From the IMG/VR virus record IMGVR_UViG_3300020129_000122, positions 1 to 43,266 of that record: a DNA stretch of 43,266 nt. One strand, given 5' to 3'. The translations under genes were made by a program, and so were the position numbers. This DNA is from a virus. How positions within the stretch are numbered: the first letter of the stretch is position 1; the number at the start of each line of letters is the position of its first letter. The notes beneath the pieces were generated by a model. That model did no database searches and was not told the origin of the DNA. It was given only the letters and a program-made list of their open reading frames with translations. Positions 37,774 through 43,266 of this stretch are shown piece by piece.

Positions 37774-38585
37774 GCCTTGGCCTTCTTCGACAGGGCGGCT
37801 TTGCGGGCATCCTTCGCGCGCGTGAAGATCCCCATCGCTTCCTTGTCGCTGAGCGCCTGGGCAGCTTTGTAGGCCTTGGAGAACGAGGCCTGCAGGGTCG
37901 CGAGGTCGGAGGCTTCGTCGAACGTCGCGATGAAGTCGGAGATTTGCGCCTCGGAGAGCAGGTCTTCCTTCCCCTCGGAGCCGCGGCCGTCGTCGTCCTG
38001 GCCCTTGACGGCCATGCCGGTGGCGGCGAGCAGCGTGTACCGCTGGAGGTAGGTCACCGTCGAGCCGACCGACTGGATGTTGTTCTTCTTGCCGGTCTCA
38101 TCACGCCCGGCCTGCATCGGCACCTTTATCGCGTGGCCCGCAGAGTGCGCGAGGACGCAGGTCACGCGGATCATGCCGCCGTCGAGCTGCTCGACGTCCC
38201 AGCGGTGTGACAGGCCATGCGGCGCGAGAGCCTTCCCGATCTTGACCGAGACCTCGTCGAGCGTGGCGTGGTAGTAGTCGGTCTTGCCGCCGCCGTTCTG
38301 GTGTTCGAAGGAAACGTGCTTGTTCTTGACCAGCTCGGGCGGGTCCTTCTTGAACGCGGCGAGTGCGGAGTCGAAGGCCTTCTTCGCCTCGGCCGCTTCC
38401 CACCGGTCCCGCAGGTCCATCAGCTTGGCGATGGTTTCGGGCGCCATGCCCTTCTGCACGGCCAGGGCGAGCATGGATGCGGGCGATTCGGAACCGGGCT
38501 GAGCCACCGGCAGCGCGCGGTCCTCGACTCGCGTGAATTGCGGCGCCGGGGACTGAATGACGCTCGCTTCGACGACTTGGTTCAT
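37770..38585 (-). CDS. erf: ERF-family single-strand annealing protein
   Basis: The 271-aa protein has an N-terminal disordered part, then the ERF core: FDSALAAFKKDPPELVKNKHV, then YYHATLDEVSVKIGKALAPHGL and the hallmark GSTVTYLQRYTLLAATG (174-190). The tail is helical, Lys/Ala-rich and may contact nuclease or SSB. ERF proteins anneal complementary single strands (P22 Erf). It partners the YqaJ nuclease downstream and NinB in the right operon. Confidence 0.92.
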   Translation of the reverse strand: MNQVVEASVIQSPAPQFTRVEDRALPVAQPGSESPASMLALAVQKGMAPETIAKLMDLRDRWEAAEAKKAFDSALAAFKKDPPELVKNKHVSFEHQNGGGKTDYYHATLDEVSVKIGKALAPHGLSHRWDVEQLDGGMIRVTCVLAHSAGHAIKVPMQAGRDETGKKNNIQSVGSTVTYLQRYTLLAATGMAVKGQDDDGRGSEGKEDLLSEAQISDFIATFDEASDLATLQASFSKAYKAAQALSDKEAMGIFTRAKDARKAALSKKAKA

Positions 38586-39700
38586 GCGGCCACCTTTTGC
38601 TGTTTGTTGGCGAAGTAGGTATCGATGGCCTTCACGACACCTGCGAATTCCCGGCGCTTGCCGAAGCGATCCTTGAAGACCGTCAGGAGCGTCTGGCCGT
38701 CCATGAGTTCGGTTTCGAGGCGGCGGGTTTCGCGCTCGGCGTCTTCCTTCGCCTTGCGATCCGCAGCGGCCTGGGCCTCCAGTTCCTCCCGTTTCTTCCG
38801 GGCCTCGTCGTCGGCCTTGCGCTGCGCGGCTTCGATTTCCTCGCGCTGCTTGCGCAGGCGCGCTTCCTCGGCGTCCCGGACGGCCTTGGCTTCAGCGTCA
38901 GCCTTGTCGCGGGCTTCCTTCGCTGCGCGGTCCTCGGCTTCCCGGCGTTCGCGGGCGGCGCGTTCTTCGGCTTCCAGCTTTGCCCGCGCCTCGGCCTGCA
39001 GCTTGGCTTCGTTGTCAGCGCGTTCCTTCGCTTCGGCGCGCAACCGGGCCAGTTCTTCCTGCTCGGCCTTGAGCTTCGCCGCGGCTTCGGCTGCAGCCTG
39101 CTCCGTGGCCAGCGCGCCGGCGTGGAGCTGCTCGAGCGCGGTCAGCGTCGAGGCCTTGATCGATTCGGCTTTGCCTACGAACTCCATCGCCCAGGCGTCG
39201 AGCTTGTTCGCCTTCAGCCCTTCGATGGCGTTGGCGATCTCGGCCGCAGTCTTGCCCGCCATGCGCAAGGGCGTCTGCTCGATGGCCGCGATGCTGAGTT
39301 CGATGCGCTCAACCCGCGCGCGCTCGGCCTGAATCTTCTCCTCGCGCTTCGTGTCCTCGGCGTTCTGCAACCGCTGGAGGCGCTTTTCCTCCTCCTCGAT
39401 GATCCCGATCAACCGGCGTTCCTCGGCGATCACGGCCTTCGAAAAGGCAGTCGCGTCCTCGCGCACCAGCTTGCCGCGACGCTCGGTACTGGTCCGGGCC
39501 TTGACCAACCGCATGCGCGCCGCATGGCACTCGGCATACCCGGCCTCGTTGGTGATCGCCACGATGCTCTTGGACTGCTCGGCCAGGGCCTTGAACTCGG
39601 CCTCGACCTGCGGGACGCTGAGCGCGGTGCGAACACGCTCGACGACCGTCAACTGCTGCGCTTCTTCCATTCCGGTGCTCCTTTCGGGGGTGGTGTTCAT
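38582..39700 (-). CDS. Long coiled-coil protein of the recombination module (372 aa)
   Basis: The N-terminal ~110 residues are helical (FKALAEQSKSIVAITNEAGYAECHAARMRLVKARTS), loosely like DUF1351-type phage proteins. A long Ala/Glu/Lys/Arg single helix or coiled coil follows (about 215-330, repeated EAEERA and RREAEDRAAKE), then a small C-terminal domain (MDGQTLLTVFKDRFGKRREFAGV). Start ATG 39700 is chosen for the ATGA overlap. ATG 39670, with AAAGGAG upstream, is a strong alternative. It may scaffold the nuclease/annealase pair or block a host nuclease. Confidence 0.75.
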   Translation of the reverse strand: MNTTPERSTGMEEAQQLTVVERVRTALSVPQVEAEFKALAEQSKSIVAITNEAGYAECHAARMRLVKARTSTERRGKLVREDATAFSKAVIAEERRLIGIIEEEEKRLQRLQNAEDTKREEKIQAERARVERIELSIAAIEQTPLRMAGKTAAEIANAIEGLKANKLDAWAMEFVGKAESIKASTLTALEQLHAGALATEQAAAEAAAKLKAEQEELARLRAEAKERADNEAKLQAEARAKLEAEERAARERREAEDRAAKEARDKADAEAKAVRDAEEARLRKQREEIEAAQRKADDEARKKREELEAQAAADRKAKEDAERETRRLETELMDGQTLLTVFKDRFGKRREFAGVVKAIDTYFANKQQKVAA

Positions 39701-39876
39701 GCCAGCCGCGCGTACTGCAGCTGGCGAATCTCGGCGCGACGCAAGCGGGCCTCGGACTCGGCAATCTCTTTGACGAGCCATGCCTTTTGGTTTTCGAGGT
39801 CGGCCTTGTGCTGCTTGAGGTACTCGACCTCGTTCTCCCAGAAGGCGAGGAGGAGGCGTTCGAGGAGGGCCTTCAT
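39697..39876 (-). CDS. Small coiled-coil protein (59 aa)
   Basis: This short frame fills the space between two larger genes and has 4-bp overlaps at both ends (39873-39876 and 39697-39700). The product is a single amphipathic helix (KALLERLLLAFWENEVEYLKQ then KAWLVKEIAESEARLRRAE). It is likely real because the operon would otherwise have a gap with no coding. It may pair with the long coiled-coil protein coded next. Confidence 0.7.
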   Translation of the reverse strand: MKALLERLLLAFWENEVEYLKQHKADLENQKAWLVKEIAESEARLRRAEIRQLQYARLA

Positions 39877-40238
39877 GCGGGCACCGGAAGCAGCGAGGTC
39901 AGGAAGTCGAGTTCAGCCTGCGCGAGTGCGACGAGCTCGGGCGTGGTGGCTTTCCACGGATAGGCCGCGGTTTTTTCGTGGGCTCGGACACCGTTTGCCC
40001 ACTGGACGTAAGGCGTGCCGCCGCAGGATGTTTGCCCGACCGTGTGGGCAACGGGGCAGCCGTAGCACTCCAGCCACCCTTCCGGGTCCTCGTCCTCGGC
40101 GTCGGCAAACGCAGCGCAAAGCGGGCAGTTTTCGACCCCAGCATCACCGCCGGTGCCAGCGACAATCGCTTCCCACTTCTTAATCGACCCTTGCAGGGCG
40201 GTCAGCGTGGTTTCGTCCATCGGCCGGGCGCTGTTCAC
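39873..40238 (-). CDS. Cysteine-rich early protein (121 aa)
   Basis: GTG 40238 forms GTGA with the preceding stop. Cysteine pairs NCPLCAAF and CYGCPVAH, with a further TSCGG, suggest one zinc site in the centre; helical ends are rich in Ala and Glu. Such proteins are common in left operons of temperate phages and rarely characterised. No named family. Confidence 0.7.
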   Translation of the reverse strand: MNSARPMDETTLTALQGSIKKWEAIVAGTGGDAGVENCPLCAAFADAEDEDPEGWLECYGCPVAHTVGQTSCGGTPYVQWANGVRAHEKTAAYPWKATTPELVALAQAELDFLTSLLPVPA

Positions 40239-40543
40239 GCTTCACCCCGCCGCGCAATCCTCCCGAGCCTGCGCTGGAGGGCCTTCGCAGCCACCCGGTG
40301 GTACCCGTACCGCACCTTGGCGTCAGCCCGCGCCTCCGCTCCCACGTAGCGCGAGGACTGCGCCAAGACCTGCCCTTGGTACATCCCCGCCGCTACGTGG
40401 TAGTCGAACAGGCTGCGAAGCCGGTCGTACGGGGTCAGGAGGGACTTCTCCCGGGCGATCAGGGCATCGATCGAGGCGAAGTCGCCAGCGACGGCCCGGC
40501 GGAAGGCGGTGTCGGTCTGGGCTGCTGCGGTGATTCGGTCCAT
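40235..40543 (-). CDS. First gene of the leftward operon, hypothetical (102 aa)
   Basis: ATG 40543 follows AGGGAG at good distance and lies about 39 bp from the -10 of the left promoter, giving a short leader. The protein is helical, with FRRAVAGDFASIDALIAREKSLLTPYDRLRSLFDYHVA and a very basic C-terminus (KALQRRLGRIARRG). An upstream in-frame extension would cross the operators and is unlikely. No family is recognised. Confidence 0.75.
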   Translation of the reverse strand: MDRITAAAQTDTAFRRAVAGDFASIDALIAREKSLLTPYDRLRSLFDYHVAAGMYQGQVLAQSSRYVGAEARADAKVRYGYHRVAAKALQRRLGRIARRGEA

Positions 40544-40581
40544 TCTTGGCTCCCTGCCCCGATTCGCGGGGTACAGGTGCC

Positions 40582-40620
40582 ATTGTCCACATCTGCGGAC
40601 AACTGTCAACAGGTGCGGAC
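40582..40620 (-). promoter_or_regulatory. Leftward early promoter PL with two operators
   Basis: On the minus strand TTGACA (40604-40609) and GACAAT (40582-40587) are separated by 16 bp. A 16-bp operator (GTCCGCAGATGTGGAC, 40585-40600) covers the -10, and a second (GTCCGCACCTGTTGAC, 40605-40620) covers the -35. Centres are 20 bp apart. The arrangement repeats that at PR base for base except at spacer positions. It should drive the 17-gene leftward operon under repressor control. Confidence 0.75.
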
Positions 40621-40634
40621 GAAATAGTTATAAT
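40606..40634 (+). promoter_or_regulatory. Rightward promoter for the gene at 40669
   Basis: A consensus -10 TATAAT (40629-40634) lies 17 bp from TCAACA (40606-40611; 4 of 6 match to TTGACA). The -35 is inside the 40605-40620 operator, so the same repressor should control it. The expected leader is about 28 nt and contains the ribosome site ACAGGAG of the 40669 gene. It is divergent from and overlaps PL. Confidence 0.65.
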
Positions 40635-40668
40635 TCGGTCGCCGGGAGGTCCCGGACAGGAGAAACCG

Positions 40669-41142
40669 ATGAAATTGTTCAAATGCAATGGGCACGACGT
40701 GTCCCAGGAAGCGCGGGAGCGGGGGATTGAAGGAGTGAGCTTTCAGGAGGCTGAAAACGAAGAGGCGGCCATGCGCCAGTGCGATGCCGAGTTGGTCGCC
40801 CACGGCAAGAAGCCTTACGCGGAGCACCCGTACGAGATCATCGAAATGAAGCCGACCAGCGTGCCAATCGAGCAGCACCGCGCACTGCTGAGCGCGCACG
40901 AACTGCTGAAGTGTCAGCTAGCTAAAGCCGTGGCGGAGCGTGGCGCCGTTTCCTACGACTCGAGAACAGGCTGGACGGTGCTTGGCGAACATATCGTCCG
41001 GCTTGAGAAGGAGCGCGACGAAGCGATCGCGCGCGGAGAAGCGTTGGTGTCTGAGCTGATCCAGGATCGGCGGTGGAATATCCGCAGCCGAGATGACTAT
41101 CCCCTGGCCATGCAAGCCATCATCGCCGCTCGCCGGCGCTAG
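40669..41142 (+). CDS. Hypothetical immunity-region protein (157 aa)
   Basis: ATG 40669 with AGGAG (40658-40662) follows the operator-controlled promoter. The N-terminal part is a compact alpha/beta region (KLFKCNGHDVSQEARERGIEGVSFQEAENE). A long charged helix follows (EHIVRLEKERDEAIARGEALVSELI). The stop shares CTAG with the convergent gene 41139-41333. Because it is under operator control it is probably an early lytic gene. No family is recognised. Confidence 0.75.
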   Translation: MKLFKCNGHDVSQEARERGIEGVSFQEAENEEAAMRQCDAELVAHGKKPYAEHPYEIIEMKPTSVPIEQHRALLSAHELLKCQLAKAVAERGAVSYDSRTGWTVLGEHIVRLEKERDEAIARGEALVSELIQDRRWNIRSRDDYPLAMQAIIAARRR

Positions 41143-41333
41143 CCTTCGAAACCGAGTGCGAGATCCCAGTCGTTCAGCTGGCGCGCGACAGTCTCCGCAT
41201 GGACGATTGTCGCCCCGGCTGGGAGGAATAGGTAGAGAACGCGCGATTGGCCATCGAGCGGCTCGATTGCGATGTAAGGCCCGGAGGGGCCCTCTTTGAC
41301 GACGAACTTTTGCTTCTCGCGGACGATCTTCAT
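41139..41333 (-). CDS. Small hypothetical protein in the repressor transcript (64 aa)
   Basis: ATG 41333 forms ATGA with the lipoprotein stop, so it is third in the repressor-lipoprotein unit. The sequence is beta-rich: KQKFVVKEGPSGPYIAIEPLD and RVLYLFLPAGAT, then a short helix. It would be made in lysogens if the unit is transcribed with the repressor. No family is recognised. Confidence 0.7.
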   Translation of the reverse strand: MKIVREKQKFVVKEGPSGPYIAIEPLDGQSRVLYLFLPAGATIVHAETVARQLNDWDLALGFEG

Positions 41334-41650
41334 TGCTTCACCGGCACGACGGTGTAACCGCGCTTCCCGAGGCACGCGGCATAGGCAAGCTGCCAAGCGT
41401 CGTCAGCGTTGGAAGCCATGTTGAACGCGATGGGCGCGCCGATGATCGTGGCCGCCAGCACCTCGGACCAAAATCCCGATTGCGCAATGTCGGGGCGTGA
41501 ATTCGCCTCGTCCTTGCAAATCAACGTGTCCACCTTCACCTGGTCAGCGCTTTTCCCTTGAGGATTTTCGAAGCGGTACTTCGAAGTCGACGCGCACCCT
41601 GCCAGAGCGATAGCCAAAGCGACCGCAGCTGCGAATGCCAGTCTGGTCAT
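41330..41650 (-). CDS. Lipoprotein in the repressor transcript (106 aa)
   Basis: A signal peptide (AFAAAVALAIALAGC) with lipobox cysteine at residue 19 is followed by a mature part with DTLICKDEANSRPD, a Gly/Ala-rich hydrophobic segment (VLAATIIGAPIAFNMASN) and a C-terminal CLGKRGYTVVPV. The ATGA overlap with the repressor means it is likely expressed in the lysogen. A surface role such as superinfection exclusion is plausible, as for other prophage lipoproteins, but not shown. Confidence 0.85.
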   Translation of the reverse strand: MTRLAFAAAVALAIALAGCASTSKYRFENPQGKSADQVKVDTLICKDEANSRPDIAQSGFWSEVLAATIIGAPIAFNMASNADDAWQLAYAACLGKRGYTVVPVKQ

Positions 41651-42147
41651 TTAGCGCCTCCGTCCTTTTGCATCATCAGGTGCTTTGTGATGCGAATAAT
41701 GTCGTTCTCGACGGCCTTCTCGTAGTCGGCATACGACTGCCCGGTGGGGCGTCCTGGAAGTAGCCAGGGATAGTGCTCGGCGAGGACCGACTCAAGAAAA
41801 ACCCACTCGCGGATCGCGTGCTGGCGAACGGGCGTCAAGCGCAGCCACGCAAGCGCTATGTCCTGAGCCTCCTTGGGAAGTGTCGGGGCTTTCGCGGGCT
41901 CAGGCGCGGCCGCGGTCACCATATCGCCCTGGCCGCTGGCGAGCCATCGCGCATCGACCTTGAAGGTGTCCGCGATCTTGAAAAGCATCTCGGGATTCGG
42001 GAGGCCGGTGCTAAACCAACGATCGACCGTTCGGCGATCCACGCCGCCCAAGGCGTTGCCGATTGCACTCTGGCTGTAGGGTACCCGGGCGTGCTCGGCC
42101 GCAAGCTGGAGGCGGCCAGCAAAGGTGGCGGGATCAGGGGTAGGCAT
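41647..42147 (-). CDS. cI: Phage repressor, XRE/CI-like HTH without a peptidase domain (166 aa)
   Basis: An HTH spans residues about 24-72 (YSQSAIGNALGGVDRRTVDRWFSTGL with NPEMLFKIADTFKVDARWL). After an Ala/Pro linker the C-terminal half is helical (ALAWLRLTPVRQHAIREWVFLE), with no Ser/Lys autoprotease, so it is not a LexA/S24-type self-cleaving repressor. Induction would need another route, perhaps an antirepressor. ATG 42147 lies only 6 bases after the likely -10 (GACAAT, 42154-42159 on the minus strand), so its mRNA may be leaderless. It lies opposite the Cro-like gene. Confidence 0.88.
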   Translation of the reverse strand: MPTPDPATFAGRLQLAAEHARVPYSQSAIGNALGGVDRRTVDRWFSTGLPNPEMLFKIADTFKVDARWLASGQGDMVTAAAPEPAKAPTLPKEAQDIALAWLRLTPVRQHAIREWVFLESVLAEHYPWLLPGRPTGQSYADYEKAVENDIIRITKHLMMQKDGGAK

Positions 42148-42153
42148 CAACCC

Positions 42154-42209
42154 ATTGTCCGCAGGTGCCCGTCCGCGTGTGTTGACAAACGTCCGCAAAT
42201 GCGGACAAT
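42154..42209 (+). promoter_or_regulatory. Rightward early promoter PR with operators, and the opposing PRM -10
   Basis: TTGACA (42182-42187) and GACAAT (42204-42209), 16 bp apart, drive the Cro-like gene. The operator GTCCGCAAATGCGGAC (42191-42206) covers the -10, a second (GTCCGCGTGTGTTGAC, 42171-42186) overlaps the -35, and a partial third (GTCCGCAGGTGC, 42157-42168) covers a minus-strand GACAAT that could be the -10 of PRM. The block matches PL at operator, -35 and -10 positions. Confidence 0.75.
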
Positions 42210-42217
42210 GCACGCTC

Positions 42218-42451
42218 ATGACCTACGAAGACCTGATCGCCCATTATCTCCGCCCCTCGGATGCCGCGCGAGCCCTTGATGTGGACCGCCGGCTGGTCGA
42301 CACCTGGAAAAAGAGGCGGATTCCCACGGTCCACCAGCTCAAGGCCGAGCACCTGACCGCCGGCGCGTTGCAGGCCGACCAGCAAGCCAAGGAAGAGGGC
42401 GCCGAAATCGCGTCTTACGTGCCCGCCGCCGAGCCCGCGAGGATCGCATGA
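42218..42451 (+). CDS. cro: Cro-like HTH repressor (77 aa)
   Basis: The N-terminal half carries an HTH: DLIAHYLRPSDAARALDVDRRLVDTWKKRRIP, of Cro/YdaS type, and the rest is a short flexible tail. It lies opposite the repressor across PR. ATG 42218 is only 8 bases after the -10 and lacks a ribosome site, so the mRNA is probably leaderless or nearly so. The 3' end overlaps the next gene by ATGA. Its function in the lytic switch is inferred from position. Confidence 0.82.
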   Translation: MTYEDLIAHYLRPSDAARALDVDRRLVDTWKKRRIPTVHQLKAEHLTAGALQADQQAKEEGAEIASYVPAAEPARIA

Positions 42452-42621
42452 CGGTTCGCCGTGGAACAAAGTGCAGTTCCTGCGGCTCGGCCAGCGATCG
42501 CGCTCCCCAGAGACTTTGCTATGCCTGCCACGCCGCCTACAACCGGATCTGGCGCAAGGCCCGGACCGCTGAACTCCATTCGCTGCGCAAGCAGGTCGCC
42601 GCGCGCGAGAGGGCCGCATGA
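42448..42621 (+). CDS. Small zinc-ribbon protein (57 aa)
   Basis: ATGA couples it to the Cro-like gene. Two CxxC pairs (KCSSCGSA and CYACHAAY) give a four-cysteine zinc site, followed by a basic helix (NRIWRKARTAELHSLRKQ). Such small zinc-ribbon proteins are common early phage products. It ends with an ATG overlap (42618-42621) onto a doubtful frame. Confidence 0.7.
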   Translation: MTVRRGTKCSSCGSASDRAPQRLCYACHAAYNRIWRKARTAELHSLRKQVAARERAA

Positions 42622-42800
42622 AACCCGCGCAAACAGCGAGTGAAGCGCTCGGGCGCAATCCGCGCCATCGCCCCACCGACGCGGGGATGACCGCGACCGA
42701 AGCTAGCGCATCCCGGTCACGTCGCTCTCGACTGACTTCAGGCGCCTCTCGACGTCCTCGAGCTGCTTCGCCAGCAGGTAAAGGCCGGCAAGCATGCTGA
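42618..42800 (+). CDS. Doubtful frame between the zinc-ribbon gene and a convergent gene (60 aa)
   Basis: The frame begins with an ATGA overlap, but the product is Ser/Arg/Ala/Pro-rich and low-complexity, and its 3' 98 bases are antisense to the better-supported gene at 42703-42873. No ribosome site or domain is seen. The first part (42618-42702) is otherwise empty. Probably not a real gene. Confidence 0.25.
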   Translation: MKPAQTASEALGRNPRHRPTDAGMTATEASASRSRRSRLTSGASRRPRAASPAGKGRQAC

Positions 42801-42873
42801 ACATTGCCGGGTCCTTCTTGTGGTCCACATACGCCTTCGCATCTTCGAACGCTGCTTTCGCACTTGTTGCCAT
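42703..42873 (-). CDS. Small helical protein on the minus strand (56 aa)
   Basis: ATG 42873 has a strong GGGAGG site (42879-42884 as read on the minus strand). The product starts with ATSAKAAFEDAKAYVDHKKD and continues with a hydrophobic helix (MFSMLAGLYLLAKQLEDVERRL), ending in an acidic segment. It lies antisense to the rightward operon. No family is recognised. It may be a lysogeny-state or antisense-regulated gene. Confidence 0.65.
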   Translation of the reverse strand: MATSAKAAFEDAKAYVDHKKDPAMFSMLAGLYLLAKQLEDVERRLKSVESDVTGMR

Positions 42874-42950
42874 GGGGCCTCCCTGTGATGGTTGAACGGT
42901 CGCACGTCAATCGTAGCAGGGAGCGCTCCGGGGCATTCGGGAGGTAATCC

Positions 42951-43181
42951 ATGTACGCCGACCCCTCAAACATCCGCGACGTGGTGATCCGCGTCCGACT
43001 GAATGATGCCGAAGCAAAGCTCCTGGACGCGGTGACGGAATACACCGGCCAGCAGAAGTCGACATTGATGCGGGAGTTGTTCATCGAGCAGGCGAGGCTA
43101 GTTCTTAGTGGTTTTGCGGATGTTGGCGCAAGCGGCCAACTCTTCGAAGAGCCCCAACAGTCCACGGCTGGGCAACGGTAG
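42951..43181 (+). CDS. Ribbon-helix-helix protein (76 aa)
   Basis: A perfect ribosome site (GGGAGGTAAT, 42939-42948) serves ATG 42951. Residues 8-46, with RDVVIRVRLNDAEAKLLDAV then TGQQKSTLMRELFIEQARL, have the strand plus two helices of MetJ/Arc/CopG-type regulators (also used in MobC-like accessory proteins). The tail is disordered. The 77-bp gap before it holds no gene. The end is repeated at the start of the window. Confidence 0.82.
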   Translation: MYADPSNIRDVVIRVRLNDAEAKLLDAVTEYTGQQKSTLMRELFIEQARLVLSGFADVGASGQLFEEPQQSTAGQR

Positions 43182-43266
43182 GGCCACAAATGGCCTACGA
43201 AAAGTCCCACGAGCGGGACCTCGTGCTCAGCAAGGAAGAAGCAAAGCTCGTGAAGCAGACGGCCGC
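43140..43266. repeat. Terminal overlap, copy 2 (identical to 1-127)
   Basis: This is the second copy of the 127-bp overlap. It holds the last codons of the ribbon-helix-helix gene and the first 77 bases of the 66-residue gene (from ATG 43190). It shows that the contig closes on itself. Confidence 0.95.
43190..43266 (+). CDS. 5' part of the 66-residue gene (partial; complete at 51-251)
   Basis: The first 25 codons of the gene annotated at 51-251 recur here because of the circular overlap. The sequence is identical and ends at the window boundary. It is not a second gene copy. Confidence 0.9.
   Translation, partial: MAYEKSHERDLVLSKEEAKLVKQTA

Noticed and set aside
1-43266. CRISPR arrays, transposases, toxin or resistance genes
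   Set aside because: No spaced direct-repeat array, transposase motifs or recognised toxin or resistance proteins were found in reading both strands.

Overview
The window is one complete, GC-rich temperate phage or prophage genome from a circular assembly. Bases 1-127 are repeated exactly at 43140-43266, so the unit is about 43,139 bp and genes run across the ends. The virion genes point to a short-tailed (podovirus-like) phage: TerS/TerL, a large portal with a coiled-coil tail, a scaffold, a P22/Bcep22/BPP-1-type major capsid protein, a head-tail adaptor, a nozzle-like protein, four tandem ejection/internal virion proteins, fibre-like proteins, and no tape measure or sheath gene. The GC content, gene families and a tRNA-Arg(ACG)-derived attP suggest a proteobacterial host, probably a beta- or related gammaproteobacterium. 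The host call is an inference.

Layout. (i) Rightward early genes start at the switch promoter PR (about 42.18 kb) and run through the end of the window into 51-6163. They comprise a Cro-like repressor, small zinc-ribbon and ribbon-helix-helix proteins, a DUF1376 replication protein with internal 12-bp repeats (candidate origin), a DnaB helicase, NinB, RusA, a DUF1364 nuclease and several small genes. (ii) Rightward late genes run from 6196 to 31227. They comprise packaging (TerS, TerL), portal, scaffold, a capsid gene sandwiched between two unrelated HNH homing endonucleases, adaptor, fibre-like and nozzle proteins, ejection proteins, fibre, an SGNH hydrolase, a lysis cassette (spanin-like pair, GH108 endolysin, 3-TM holin), a DUF6527-like protein and a LuxR-type HTH protein. 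(iii) The attP region at 31455-31709 has a tRNA-Arg 3'-half core, a perfect IHF-consensus site and paired arm-type repeats, next to a tyrosine integrase. (iv) A leftward early operon of 17 genes runs from 40543 down to 31659. It holds recombination genes (coiled-coil protein, ERF annealase, YqaJ nuclease), an apparent anti-restriction/modification block (DndC-like PP-loop protein, Lar-like zinc ribbon, Dam methylase), zinc-finger proteins, DUF1643, an excisionase-like HTH and integrase. Fourteen of its first fifteen junctions are 4-bp ATGA/GTGA overlaps. (v) The immunity region at 40544-42451 has a short repressor without a peptidase domain, a lipoprotein and a small protein in one leftward unit, flanked by two promoter/operator blocks of nearly identical design.

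How the parts work together. The repressor and the Cro-like protein probably compete for 16-bp operators of the form GTCCGCAnATGnGGAC placed identically at the left and right early promoters. After induction the left operon would supply recombination, anti-restriction and excision functions, and the right operon would supply replication and then late gene expression. The most unusual points are the capsid gene between two homing endonucleases, with an apparent ATT start codon; a tRNA-like fold inside a small gene; a shared GLGY peptide in the scaffold and a tail-region protein; a hidden minus-strand membrane peptide in the late operon; the duplicated operator architecture with apparently leaderless regulator mRNAs; and an orphan DndC-like gene beside Dam and Lar.
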